A DNA stretch of 64,000 bases from Isoalcanivorax indicus (lineage in GTDB: Bacteria; Pseudomonadota; Gammaproteobacteria; Pseudomonadales; Alcanivoracaceae), in assembly GCF_003259185.1 (NCBI RefSeq), contig NZ_QGMP01000001.1, positions 2,418,001 to 2,482,000 of the forward strand. Reading direction: 5' to 3'. A model generated the notes under the pieces. It was not told the origin of the DNA, did no database searches, and saw nothing but the letters and a program-made list of their open reading frames with translations. Position 1 is the first letter of the stretch. Each line of letters opens with the position of its first letter. Of this stretch, positions 28,861-37,367 are shown piece by piece. Position numbers and translations under genes: made by a program.

Positions 28861-28861
28861 T

Positions 28862-29170
28862 CTATATCAGCATGATCTGGTCTGGCGCATCAGGTCTTTG
28901 CTGTTTAGGGCGCGGGCCAAGAAACTCGCGGGTCATGGCGTATTGCTTGTCTGTCATGAGCATAAAAGCAACCTTGGCATCGCTCGGAATCTGGTGTTTC
29001 AGACGCTGGATCATGGCCTCAGCGGCGGCCATCGTGGGAAAGTGACGAACATAAAGAGAGTATTGCACCTGTATAAACGCGTTCTTTAACAGACGCTTAC
29101 GGAATACAGTGTACTCATGCCGAGCTTCCGGCGTGGTCATGGGGCAGTCATAAACAGCAATTAACCACAT
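28862..29170 (-). CDS. cas2: Cas2, CRISPR adaptation protein
   Basis: Subunit of the Cas1-Cas2 spacer integrase. The preferred start at 29170 gives 102 residues beginning MWLIAVYDCPMTTPEAR, with GGAGAG just upstream. An ATG 8 codons earlier (29194) is possible but has an untypical N-terminus. Asp8 in VYDCP is the usual conserved acidic residue, and SLYVRHF is the second family motif. Last gene of cas9-cas1-cas2. Confidence 0.94.
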   Translation of the reverse strand: MWLIAVYDCPMTTPEARHEYTVFRKRLLKNAFIQVQYSLYVRHFPTMAAAEAMIQRLKHQIPSDAKVAFMLMTDKQYAMTREFLGPRPKQQRPDAPDQIMLI

Positions 29171-29197
29171 GACTCTCCATCCGTTGATTGCCATGGC

Positions 29198-30121
29198 CTA
29201 TTGCGGGCGCTCAGGCAGCAGCAACTTTCGGCGGCGCCCCACCCCTCCCGCCTCCAGAATCCGGAGGTAGCTCGCGATGGTTTTTCGTATCGCAGCTGGT
29301 AGGCGAAAATCCTGATCGCCAAGGCGCACATTCTGCTCAAATAAACCGGAGATAATCTGCCTGCGGTGTTCCGAGGAAAACTTCTCCCCCTTATGAGGCG
29401 GGCGCGATACCACCAAGCGCTCCACTAGAAACCGATACGGCTCTAAAAAATCATCAGCCAGATTGAAAGGGTTCTCGGTACTTCTGTGCCCCACACCCAA
29501 CTCAGGGCGCAACGCCGCCTGGGCTAACTCTCGCGTGATCAATGAGCGCAACAGGGAGTACCCGAAATTAAGGTGGATATTAATCATGTCCTTAGCATCG
29601 CGTTTTTTACGCTTGAACGGTTGATCGAAGAGACTATCCCAGTACAGCCTGGCGCCCTGTCCCTCAAGGTGCCCCGCATCCCCCGGTTCAACCAAACCAG
29701 CCAAGCGAGCCAGCCTGGCAGCCGGCGCCCTTCCATAAGCCTCAAGCACCCAAGACTGACTACGCAATCTGGCAGAAACCAGTTGCTGCCAAACCAGTGC
29801 GTGCAGCTTACTCCTATCCAGCTCAATCTGCTGTCGCAAGCGAACAGTCGCGTGAGGACGGCCAAAGGTCGGTAGCATCATGCCAGATGGTTGATGCTGG
29901 TCATCCACAACTAAAATAGCCGCACCAGATTCCGTCAACCTTCGTAACACATGCACAGACAACTGCACCGTATGATGGTGGAGACAAAGTACAGCAATAT
30001 CGGAAGGACGTATCCGAATGGGCTCTTCGCCGGCCCGACTAATCTTCAAGCACTCAAGGTGAATATTGAGCGCACATGGATTCTCGATCAGAAGGACATG
30101 ATGCTCGGACATACTGCGCAC
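29198..30121 (-). CDS. cas1: Cas1, CRISPR spacer integrase (type II)
   Basis: Metal-dependent integrase for spacer acquisition, acting as Cas1-Cas2. The 307 residues hold the catalytic set E153 (LEGQGARLYW), H212 (GVGH) and E227 (DDFLEPYR), within the length usual for type II Cas1. Its ATG directly follows the cas9 stop; a second Met at residue 4 is an alternative start. All catalytic residues are present, so it is likely active. Confidence 0.96.
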   Translation of the reverse strand: MRSMSEHHVLLIENPCALNIHLECLKISRAGEEPIRIRPSDIAVLCLHHHTVQLSVHVLRRLTESGAAILVVDDQHQPSGMMLPTFGRPHATVRLRQQIELDRSKLHALVWQQLVSARLRSQSWVLEAYGRAPAARLARLAGLVEPGDAGHLEGQGARLYWDSLFDQPFKRKKRDAKDMINIHLNFGYSLLRSLITRELAQAALRPELGVGHRSTENPFNLADDFLEPYRFLVERLVVSRPPHKGEKFSSEHRRQIISGLFEQNVRLGDQDFRLPAAIRKTIASYLRILEAGGVGRRRKLLLPERPQ

Positions 30122-33100
30122 CTACACCGGCCTGAAATTCAGAAGCCCCTTTCCTGAAACTTTTTTTAGCCCCCACTTGCTGTCAAGATCACGCACTGGT
30201 CGCGTTTCGGTCACCGGTGCCATAACCAACATACCACCACCTTGCGCTTTAATCTGATGAATGACATAGCGCATACCGCTATTTTTATTCTCAACTGTGT
30301 CACTCTTATAGAAACGAACAACTCCTTCCTTAGTGTCATGAAGTTTTATCTTGCAGCCTTCACGGGGCCTAACGAGGTTAGGGTTTCCAACCAAGCCCCC
30401 TGCCTCAACATGCAACTCCATATAAGCGTAACCATCATTCAAAAGATACTTATAATGTAGTCCCTGTCTACTATTATGCTCAATTCGAACATGATCTGAC
30501 GCTTTGGAAGCGTAACAGCGGACTTTCCTGAGAATATTGCCCTGGAACTCAATCGGCTCCCGCAGCGCCTGCTGCGGTGTCATTCCGGAGTTAACACGCC
30601 TTTCAAATACACTCCGGACATGAAGGCGGACACCCTCGCCTACGATGTCATCTATATTTTTCCTAACCTTATCGGCACTCCACTTATCTGGTGCCAGCGA
30701 AGTCAAAGGTTCTCGCTTGACCAGCCACTCTTCTGGCTCTCCGGTCGCCGGATTCATGCGTTTCTCCAAGCCATACGCAGTGTCTTGAAAGAAGCGACCA
30801 TCCGGATATCGATCCGGCTTGTGGCTAATGCGGCACTCTCGCACCGCTGCAAGCGCCACATCACGAATATTAGGCACAGGGACAGGCAGCTCAACCCTCA
30901 CGTTTATACTCCCATTCTTGCGCTCTTCCTCCGCAATTCTCCAGGCATTGGCATAGCGCTGATACAGGCTTCGGGACGTCAATGCAATCACAATGGCATC
31001 TATCAAGTGGTGTCGATGATCAATTCTCTTGTCCGGGCGACGATCCGTGCGTGTTTCTCTGGTAACAGGGTGCCCCTCCCATTGAGGGCGAAACCTATTA
31101 AATTCCTCATGGGAAATGAGCTCACCGCTTTCATCAACCAGCGGCAGCCCGGTTTCTAAGCGAACTTGGGGAATAACAGTGTCCAACCCCCATCGACGAC
31201 GCAGATTGGCCGTAAGAGAGCCGCGCGAAACATAAACATCGCTACCCAGCGTGGACAACCACTGGGTGGCAACTTTAGCCAGCCAGGAGCTTTCATGAAG
31301 CTGCCGGTCCGAGAACTCAGCAATTGACTTATCAGTAAGAACCTCGCCTTCGAAGTCTTTCATCACAAGAAGATTTGCCTTGCGATATGACTTCTTCTTG
31401 CGCAACGCTTCTGCACGAGCCTCGATAATCTGCCAACGCTTGTCATCCCTTTCACCGAATGCCTGCCAAGGGGTGCGATTACCTTTCTCGTCATTGCAGT
31501 CGCGGTGCGCCAGAACAATCTCAGAGCGTTTGTAACCGACCTGCGTCAATGATCTAGGGAGAATATGCTCAAAGTTTGTATGCGCACCGCTTAACGCATC
31601 ACTTATTCCCAGGCTACTTTCGCAATAGGGGCATTGATGGTTTTGCTCTTCCCACAATTGATAGCGCTTAATAAGCGTAGGAGTGGGCGACTTTCCCGCC
31701 TGAGCAATTCTTTTAGCTGCCTCCTTCCTCTCATTGGAAAATCGCTTGCTTTTCCTTTCCATATCATTACGACGAGTTACTCCGCCTTTCATTTCCCGGG
31801 CAAGCTCAACCACTATCTGAGCTGGAGTGCCTCCATTGGCGTCAATAGCGTTGTTGATGATTACCCTCAGTTGCCGCAAGGCCACGTCAACAACTTCATT
31901 GCCGGTTGACGAGGGCAAGCCTAACCGGCCTACAGCCTCCTCGGCATCTTCGCTCAGATGATCTGGATAGCACTCCCTGATAGCAGCATCCTCATCAACA
32001 CGAGGAATATTCGGCATTTCCTCCCAACTTGGATATTTAAGCCATTTTGTAATCCTAACCAAGGCTTTCACCGAATAACTTGCTCGGCCTGCATCAAAGC
32101 CCATCTTGCTCATGCGATCGAACTTGTCATTCGCCCTGAGCTTATCAATAAAGGATACAAATCCCCGGGAGAAATTTCTTGGCTTGCCCGATTTACCTCT
32201 GAAACGCGAAGGCCAATCATCAACATCCAACTGCTCTGGTGAACCCAGACCTGAAAGGAAATTAATCACCTGAATCTGGGTAACTTCATCGAGGCCCAGC
32301 CAATCCCCCTCCAGCCCAAGTTTACGCCATGCATGTAACGTCGTATTACCTGTTAAGCTATCACGCCCTCCAAGCACTGCGCGATCCATATTCAACCCTT
32401 TCCCTGAAGGCCCTGAGCAACCGGACTTCTCCAGTGCTTTATAAATCGCCTTGAAAGATGCCTCTCTCTGCTTTCCCAGAATAGCACGAACAACCTCTTT
32501 CTGTTCCTCAGAAAGGGTTTCAGAATTTTTCCCCATCCCCCAACGCAAATCGGCGAGTTGCTTCTCTATCCTGAAATCCTGAGCGGCCATTTGAGCCCTT
32601 GGCGCTCTTGGCAAATGAACCTCCAGGGAACATTTACCCACTTTATCTTCGAAAGATTTTAGAGGACGCTGATAGAATATTGCCGCAAAAAGGCTATCCC
32701 GAACCCCCTCTTTTTTTAGAGCTGGATGAAATTCCTTCTGTACATTCCATATCTGATGGAACTCTGCCTCAAGGGACTCACGCAAAGCGTACATATTGGG
32801 CAACTGATGCCGCCCGTCCTCGCGTACTGGAAGGCCAAGGTATTCCCGAAACGCAGGATACTTAGGAGCAATATAATCATTATTAGCTGCAACTTTCAGA
32901 CGAGCAGGCAAACCATACTGAACACGTGCATACAGATATTCACCAACCGTGACACTCTGAACATCTTTCTTTCTCGCCAACGCATCCATTTCTTCAGTCA
33001 GCACAGACGAACCACTCGCGACCACACCAGCATCCCCAGTTTTACTGGCCACCTTCAGAGTCCCTGCATAGCCCCGCTTCTTTGCCATGCGCATCAACAC

Positions 33101-33454
33101 AGCGAACAGTTCGTTCAACTCAATACGTTCTCGGGCGGCTTTTGCCCGAAGGAAAGGAACATCATTGGAAAAAGAGGACGTGTCTGTTTGAACAGGATCG
33201 ATACCGATAAGCCTTGCAGTGTGAGCGACCCGGCGTAAGCGAGAAGCTCGCCGATCAATCTGGCGACGCTGCTGACGTGCCAATCTTCGATCTGCTTTCT
33301 TGGGCTTTAACTGCCCCTTATCGTTTATCAGCGGTTCGGAGAAAAGCCGCTCGTGAAACCAGATCAGCTTCTCTGGCTCGCCTTGCTCATCCATAGAGAA
33401 GGCAGCACAACCAATGGACGCAGTTCCAAGATCAAGTCCTAGTCTATAACGCAT
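30122..33454 (-). CDS. cas9: Cas9, type II-C RNA-guided endonuclease
   Basis: Compact Cas9 of 1110 residues. RuvC-I contains D8 (GLDLGTASIG). The Arg-rich bridge helix is at about 55-76. RuvC-II contains E550 (IVVELAREM). The HNH domain spans about 600-665 with CPYC (C608, C611), catalytic H630 in FEHILPRS and HRDCN at 650-654. RuvC-III contains H816 and D819 (HHLIDAIVIA). A C-terminal wedge/PAM-interacting region follows from about 900. GGGGAA sits 6 bases before the ATG. All nuclease residues are present, so it should be active. The HNH motif has Glu-His where many Cas9s have Asp-His. Local base composition is clearly more AT-rich than the flanking core genes, suggesting transfer. The absence of csn2 and cas4 makes it type II-C. 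Confidence 0.97.
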   Translation of the reverse strand: MRYRLGLDLGTASIGCAAFSMDEQGEPEKLIWFHERLFSEPLINDKGQLKPKKADRRLARQQRRQIDRRASRLRRVAHTARLIGIDPVQTDTSSFSNDVPFLRAKAARERIELNELFAVLMRMAKKRGYAGTLKVASKTGDAGVVASGSSVLTEEMDALARKKDVQSVTVGEYLYARVQYGLPARLKVAANNDYIAPKYPAFREYLGLPVREDGRHQLPNMYALRESLEAEFHQIWNVQKEFHPALKKEGVRDSLFAAIFYQRPLKSFEDKVGKCSLEVHLPRAPRAQMAAQDFRIEKQLADLRWGMGKNSETLSEEQKEVVRAILGKQREASFKAIYKALEKSGCSGPSGKGLNMDRAVLGGRDSLTGNTTLHAWRKLGLEGDWLGLDEVTQIQVINFLSGLGSPEQLDVDDWPSRFRGKSGKPRNFSRGFVSFIDKLRANDKFDRMSKMGFDAGRASYSVKALVRITKWLKYPSWEEMPNIPRVDEDAAIRECYPDHLSEDAEEAVGRLGLPSSTGNEVVDVALRQLRVIINNAIDANGGTPAQIVVELAREMKGGVTRRNDMERKSKRFSNERKEAAKRIAQAGKSPTPTLIKRYQLWEEQNHQCPYCESSLGISDALSGAHTNFEHILPRSLTQVGYKRSEIVLAHRDCNDEKGNRTPWQAFGERDDKRWQIIEARAEALRKKKSYRKANLLVMKDFEGEVLTDKSIAEFSDRQLHESSWLAKVATQWLSTLGSDVYVSRGSLTANLRRRWGLDTVIPQVRLETGLPLVDESGELISHEEFNRFRPQWEGHPVTRETRTDRRPDKRIDHRHHLIDAIVIALTSRSLYQRYANAWRIAEEERKNGSINVRVELPVPVPNIRDVALAAVRECRISHKPDRYPDGRFFQDTAYGLEKRMNPATGEPEEWLVKREPLTSLAPDKWSADKVRKNIDDIVGEGVRLHVRSVFERRVNSGMTPQQALREPIEFQGNILRKVRCYASKASDHVRIEHNSRQGLHYKYLLNDGYAYMELHVEAGGLVGNPNLVRPREGCKIKLHDTKEGVVRFYKSDTVENKNSGMRYVIHQIKAQGGGMLVMAPVTETRPVRDLDSKWGLKKVSGKGLLNFRPV

Positions 33455-33498
33455 ATTCGTTCCCCATTATCCGTAACCCGTAATCTGATCTCACCTTG

Positions 33499-33528
33499 TT
33501 GACACGAGCGCCCTCAGCGCGCTAGCCT
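33499..33528 (+). promoter_or_regulatory. Predicted tracrRNA promoter
   Basis: Perfect -35 TTGACA (33499-33504), 18-bp spacer, weak -10 TAGCCT (33523-33528). Predicted start is near 33535, two bases before the anti-repeat. It is divergent from cas9, so one 80-bp region must hold both promoters. Confidence 0.7.
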
Positions 33529-33534
33529 TTGCAA

Positions 33535-33636
33535 TGTATCGAACTTTCCGATGGTGGGGACCTTCGGTAACAAGATGAGAGCTTCGGCTCGACATCACCG
33601 ATACTGGATAGCCCCTTCGGGGGCTTTCTTTTTTCT
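33535..33636 (+). ncRNA. tracrRNA for Cas9
   Basis: Trans-activating RNA, about 100 nt. The anti-repeat at 33537-33560 is exactly complementary to 24 bases of the plus-strand repeat (repeat positions 9-32). A bulged extension at 33561-33571 pairs with the repeat 5' end (CCGA with TCGG; GTT with AAC). Next come a hairpin at 33574-33596 (GATG/CATC and GAGC-TTCG-GCTC) and a terminator hairpin at 33610-33625. The bulged duplex is typical of type II crRNA:tracrRNA pairs. It lies upstream of cas9 on the opposite strand. Confidence 0.93.
33610..33636 (+). terminator. tracrRNA intrinsic terminator
   Basis: Stem AGCCCC / GGGGCT with a TTCG tetraloop, then TTTCTTTTTTC. It forms the 3' end of the tracrRNA. 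Confidence 0.92.
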
Positions 33637-33738
33637 TGCCCACCATCCTCTCCCTTAATCCCACTGTTCCACATTCTCAAGCCTAGCAAGCTACGCTGCG
33701 CCAGAATGGCACTACCCTTTTGTACAGTGCCCCTGCAA

Positions 33739-34701
33739 TTAACCATACCGCTTCACCGCCTCGCGCAACCTTGCAGCCACCGCCTCTCTCAGCTCCTCCG
33801 GCTCCAACACCTCCACATCAGCCCCGTGTCGCAAGATCTCCTTGATCAGCTCTGTCGGATTCGCGTAGGGCACCGTCAGGTGGTAGTGCTCCCCACGCCA
33901 CTCCCCCTGCTGGTCCGGATGCCAGTGCTCATCCGCCACCCACTGGGCCGCACTGGCATTGAAGCGCAAGTGAGCGTAATCGCGGGCCGGACCCAGAAAG
34001 ATCCCGAAGCTGCCCTCGGTATCCAGCTCCAGTTCCCCATTTGAAAGCTGCCGGGCGGGCCTCTCCTGCGCCACCGGTTGCTCGATCTTGTCCAGGGAGA
34101 ACAGCCGCAGGGCATCGGCCCGGTGGCACCAGCCCAGCAGGTACCAGTTATCACGGTAATGCAGCAGCCGCTGGGGGCTAACCTGGCGCGTTTTGCGTTC
34201 GGCCTTGCTGCGCGCCTGATACTCGAAGCCCAGTTGCCACCCCGCCATCAAGGCATCCGCCACCACCTGGAATGTAGCGCTGTGGACGCTGCGGTAGAGG
34301 ACTGGCTGGACTTTCACGCGGGTGCTGATGTCGGTGTCCCCCCGCCCGCCCGCTTTCAGCAGTTCGCGGATGCGGTCTTTCAGGGGCTTCATCAGGTCTT
34401 CAATGGCGTCGAACTGCAGGCCTTCGAGCATTTGCTGGCAAACCAGCAGAGCATGGAGCTCGGCAGCGGTGAACCACAGGCCGGGGAGCTCAAAGGCGTC
34501 AGCCTCGGGGTCGTAGTAATAGCCGTTCAGTTGCTGGTTGTACTTGATAGGCGCCCGGAAGTGGTCACGCAGGTAGCGGATGTCCTTCCTGGCTGCTCCC
34601 TCGGTGACTTCCATGGCCTCCACCATGCGCCGAAGCGGCACTGGATGGCGGGCGTCACGCAGGGTTTCGTGGATAAGGTAAAGGCGCTCCAGCCGGTTCA
34701 C
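33739..34701 (-). CDS. WYL-domain transcriptional regulator
   Basis: A 320-residue regulator. The N-terminal winged HTH (about 1-60, RLERLYLIHETLRDARHPV...VTEGAARKDIRYL) is followed by a WYL domain with NWYLLGWCHR and a C-terminal WCX-like extension. The chosen GTG start at 34701 has AAGAAGGG upstream and gives the usual VNRLERL N-terminus; an ATG at 34749 is possible. WYL proteins bind nucleic-acid ligands and often sit in defence islands. It is next to the tracrRNA gene, tail towards it, so control of the cas locus is an inference only. Confidence 0.88.
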   Translation of the reverse strand: MNRLERLYLIHETLRDARHPVPLRRMVEAMEVTEGAARKDIRYLRDHFRAPIKYNQQLNGYYYDPEADAFELPGLWFTAAELHALLVCQQMLEGLQFDAIEDLMKPLKDRIRELLKAGGRGDTDISTRVKVQPVLYRSVHSATFQVVADALMAGWQLGFEYQARSKAERKTRQVSPQRLLHYRDNWYLLGWCHRADALRLFSLDKIEQPVAQERPARQLSNGELELDTEGSFGIFLGPARDYAHLRFNASAAQWVADEHWHPDQQGEWRGEHYHLTVPYANPTELIKEILRHGADVEVLEPEELREAVAARLREAVKRYG

Positions 34702-34820
34702 GTGGCATCCCTTCTTGTTGTCGGTCGTGTTACTCGGTCTAACCCCCATATGGATTCAAGCAGATATCGTGATGCGTGTCACACCCTCACCACCTAAATA
34801 TTTGCATATGACGCCACAAT

Positions 34821-34836
34821 AAATTTATATAAATTT
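34821..34836. promoter_or_regulatory. 16-bp perfect AT palindrome upstream of the WYL gene
   Basis: AAATTTATATAAATTT is a perfect inverted repeat, about 120 bp upstream of the WYL start, in the only strongly AT-rich stretch of the 34702-34970 intergenic region. Candidate operator for the regulator. Nothing else was recognised in this gap except the terminator at its right end. Confidence 0.35.
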
Positions 34837-34970
34837 GCGTAAAAAGCATGTTCAGGCCTGTGATATCGACGATGTCGTGGATATGGAGCAAGTACGCAGT
34901 TGGCTTCATGAAGTTAGGGTGTATCTGGGAAGGAGAGTCTGGCGCGGGCGTTGGATTGGCTGGAGGTATG

Positions 34971-34996
34971 AAAAAGGCGGCCATGTGGCCGCCTTT
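34971..34996 (-). terminator. Intrinsic terminator after the acyl-CoA dehydrogenase gene
   Basis: 10-bp perfect stem (AAAGGCGGCC / GGCCGCCTTT) with a 4-base loop; on the minus strand it ends GCCTTTTTC, just downstream of the gene. Confidence 0.88.
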
Positions 34997-35019
34997 GTCG
35001 TTCTGGAACAAGCGTTACA

Positions 35020-36165
35020 TCAGTCCGCCAGAATCTGCTTGGCGATGATGGTCTTCATGATTTCGTTGGTACCGCCGTAGATACGCTGTACGCGGGAGTC
35101 GGCGAACATGCGGGCGATCGGGTATTCCCACATGTAGCCGTAGCCGCCGTGCAGCTGCAGGCACTCGTCGATCACTTCGCACTGCAGGTCGGTGATGTAG
35201 TACTTGGATGCCGCCGCGGTGGGGATATCCAGTTCCTTCTTGAGGTGCAGTTCCAGACAGCGGTCCACATAAGCGCGGCCCACTTCCAGTTTGGTGTGCA
35301 GCTCTGCCAGCTTGAACTGGGTGTTCTGGAATTCAGCGATGCTCTTGCCGAAGGCCTTGCGGTCTTTCACGTAGCGCACGGTCTGCTCGAAGGCACTCTC
35401 GGCCATGGCCAGGCCGTTGATGGCGATGCCCAGACGTTCCTGCGGCAGCTCTTGCATCAGGTAGATAAAGCCCATGCCTTCCTGGCCCAGCAGGGCCTCT
35501 TTCGGCAGGCGCACGTCCTGGAAGAACAGCTCGGAGGTGTCCTGGGCTTTCATGCCCACTTTCTTCAGGTTCTTGCCTTTTTCGAAGCCGGGGGTGCCGG
35601 CGTCCAGCAGAAACAGGCTGATGCCCTTGGCGCCCTTGGTCGGATCGGTCTTGGCCACCACGATCACCAGATCGGCATTCTGGCCGTTGGTGATAAACGT
35701 CTTGGAGCCGTTGAGGATATAGCCGTCGCCGTCCTTGACGGCGGTGGTCTTGATGCCCTGCAGGTCGGACCCGGCAGCCGGTTCGGACATGGCGATGGCG
35801 CCAATGATGTCGCCGGACACCATCTTCGGCAGGTACTTCTGCTTCTGCTCTTCGCTGCCGTAATGCTCGATGTAGGGCGCCACGATCTCCGTGTGCAGGC
35901 CCCAGCCGATGCCGGTCAGGCCGGCGCGGGAAATTTCTTCACTGACCACCACGCTGTAAAGAAAATCAGCGCCCAGGCCGCCGTATTCTTCAGACACCAT
36001 CGGGCACAGGAAGCCCTGCTCGCCCGCCTTGCGCCACAGCTCTTTCGGCACCTGGCCGGTGTGCTCCCATTCTTCGTGGTGCGGCGCAGCTTCGTTCTCC
36101 AGAAACTTGCGCACGGTGTCGCGGAAGGTGTCGTGATCAGACGAAAACAGGGTACGGGGTATCAT
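35020..36165 (-). CDS. Acyl-CoA dehydrogenase (long-chain-type active site)
   Basis: FAD enzyme of fatty-acid beta-oxidation, 381 residues; the start at 36165 has AGGAGAG upstream. FAD-binding features include MSEPAAGSDLQGIKT, FITNGQNAD and LQLHGGYGYM. The C-terminal motif is YGGTNEIM, lacking the catalytic Glu of the YEG type. A Glu in SAFEQTVRYVKDRKAFG (E260) matches the position of the base in long-chain and isovaleryl-CoA dehydrogenases. It is the first core gene to the right of the defence island; its Pseudomonas neighbour on the other side is tas. Confidence 0.9.
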   Translation of the reverse strand: MIPRTLFSSDHDTFRDTVRKFLENEAAPHHEEWEHTGQVPKELWRKAGEQGFLCPMVSEEYGGLGADFLYSVVVSEEISRAGLTGIGWGLHTEIVAPYIEHYGSEEQKQKYLPKMVSGDIIGAIAMSEPAAGSDLQGIKTTAVKDGDGYILNGSKTFITNGQNADLVIVVAKTDPTKGAKGISLFLLDAGTPGFEKGKNLKKVGMKAQDTSELFFQDVRLPKEALLGQEGMGFIYLMQELPQERLGIAINGLAMAESAFEQTVRYVKDRKAFGKSIAEFQNTQFKLAELHTKLEVGRAYVDRCLELHLKKELDIPTAAASKYYITDLQCEVIDECLQLHGGYGYMWEYPIARMFADSRVQRIYGGTNEIMKTIIAKQILAD

Positions 36166-36199
36166 GTTTGCTCTCCTGTGAGGCGTTTGCACCAGACGC

Positions 36200-37279
36200 T
36201 CAGGCCTTGTGCTCGCGTGCCAGATAGTCATGTGACTGCATTTCCAGCAGTCGGCTGCGGGTGCGATCGAACTCGAAGTCCAGGCGACCGCCGATGTAAA
36301 GCTCGCTGATCGGGGTTTCGGCCGTGATGATCAGCTTCACGCCCCGGTCATAGAACTCATCCACCAGATTGATAAAGCGGCGGGCCCGGTCATCCGAAGC
36401 CGCCCCCATACGTTCCACATTGCCCAGCAATACCGTGTGAAATTCCCGCGCCAGCTCGATGTAATCGTTCTGGCTGCGCGGGCCATCGCACAAGGCACGA
36501 AAGTCGAACCAGACTACATCATCGCTGACCTTGCGCGCGCGAATCGGTCGCCCTTCCACGTCCAGATCCACATTTTCACGATGGTTGGCGTGTTCCGTTT
36601 CCAGGGTTGCAAACCGCTCGGCCAGAAACGCCTCGGCCTCGTCGCCCAGCGGGCAATGATACAACTCGGCCTGCTCCAGCAAACGCAGGCGGTAATCCGT
36701 GCCGCCGTCCACGTTCAACACATCGGTGTGGTTGTTGAGCAGGGCAATAGCGGGCAGGAACCGGGCACGTTGCAAACCGTCGCGATAGAGACCGTCAGGT
36801 TCGATGTTCGATGTCGCCACCAGCGTCACGCCCTCGGCGATCAGCGTATCCAGCAACGTCGCCAGAATCATGGCGTCGGTGATGTCGGTGACGAAGAACT
36901 CGTCGAAACATAACACCCGGGTGCTGTGGGCAAAATCACGGGCGATGGCCACCAGTGGATTTTTCTGTCCTTGACGGGCGCGCATCTCGTGGTGCACGTG
37001 CTGCATGAAGCGGTGGAAGTGCATGCGCCGCTTCTCGGTGAAGGGCAGGGATTCGAAGAAGACATCCATCAGGTAGGTCTTGCCGCGCCCGACGCCGCCC
37101 CACATGTACAGCCCCTTCACGGGGGCCGGGCGGCGGCGGAACAGGCGCGATCGGGAAGGCGACCGTGACACCAGCTGATGATACAGAGCATCCAGCCGCT
37201 CCACCGCACGCGCCTGCGCGGCGTCGCGGAAAAACTCCGGACGCGTCAGGTCGCGCTGGTAGTGCTCAAGTGGTGTCAT
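36200..37279 (-). CDS. zapE: ZapE, AFG1-like ATPase / cell-division protein
   Basis: A 359-residue AAA+ family ATPase of the AFG1/ZapE group; in E. coli it binds FtsZ and is needed under low oxygen or heat. Walker A GGVGRGKT is at residues 61-68, Walker B is VLCFDEFF, and an Arg-finger region lies in the C-terminal half (FINLVDEFYDRGVKLI). Length and domain layout are normal. Confidence 0.93.
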   Translation of the reverse strand: MTPLEHYQRDLTRPEFFRDAAQARAVERLDALYHQLVSRSPSRSRLFRRRPAPVKGLYMWGGVGRGKTYLMDVFFESLPFTEKRRMHFHRFMQHVHHEMRARQGQKNPLVAIARDFAHSTRVLCFDEFFVTDITDAMILATLLDTLIAEGVTLVATSNIEPDGLYRDGLQRARFLPAIALLNNHTDVLNVDGGTDYRLRLLEQAELYHCPLGDEAEAFLAERFATLETEHANHRENVDLDVEGRPIRARKVSDDVVWFDFRALCDGPRSQNDYIELAREFHTVLLGNVERMGAASDDRARRFINLVDEFYDRGVKLIITAETPISELYIGGRLDFEFDRTRSRLLEMQSHDYLAREHKA

Positions 37280-37367
37280 GGCCCCGTTCGCCCCCGGCGC
37301 GGAAGTGCCCGCGCATCACTATACCGATCAGGGCGGCCAATGTAGCGCCGGTGGCCCGCCGTGGCAA

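Noticed and set aside
34835-35080. An 81-codon plus-strand open frame across the acyl-CoA dehydrogenase terminator
   Set aside because: No ribosome-binding site, runs through a terminator hairpin and into the antisense of a real gene.
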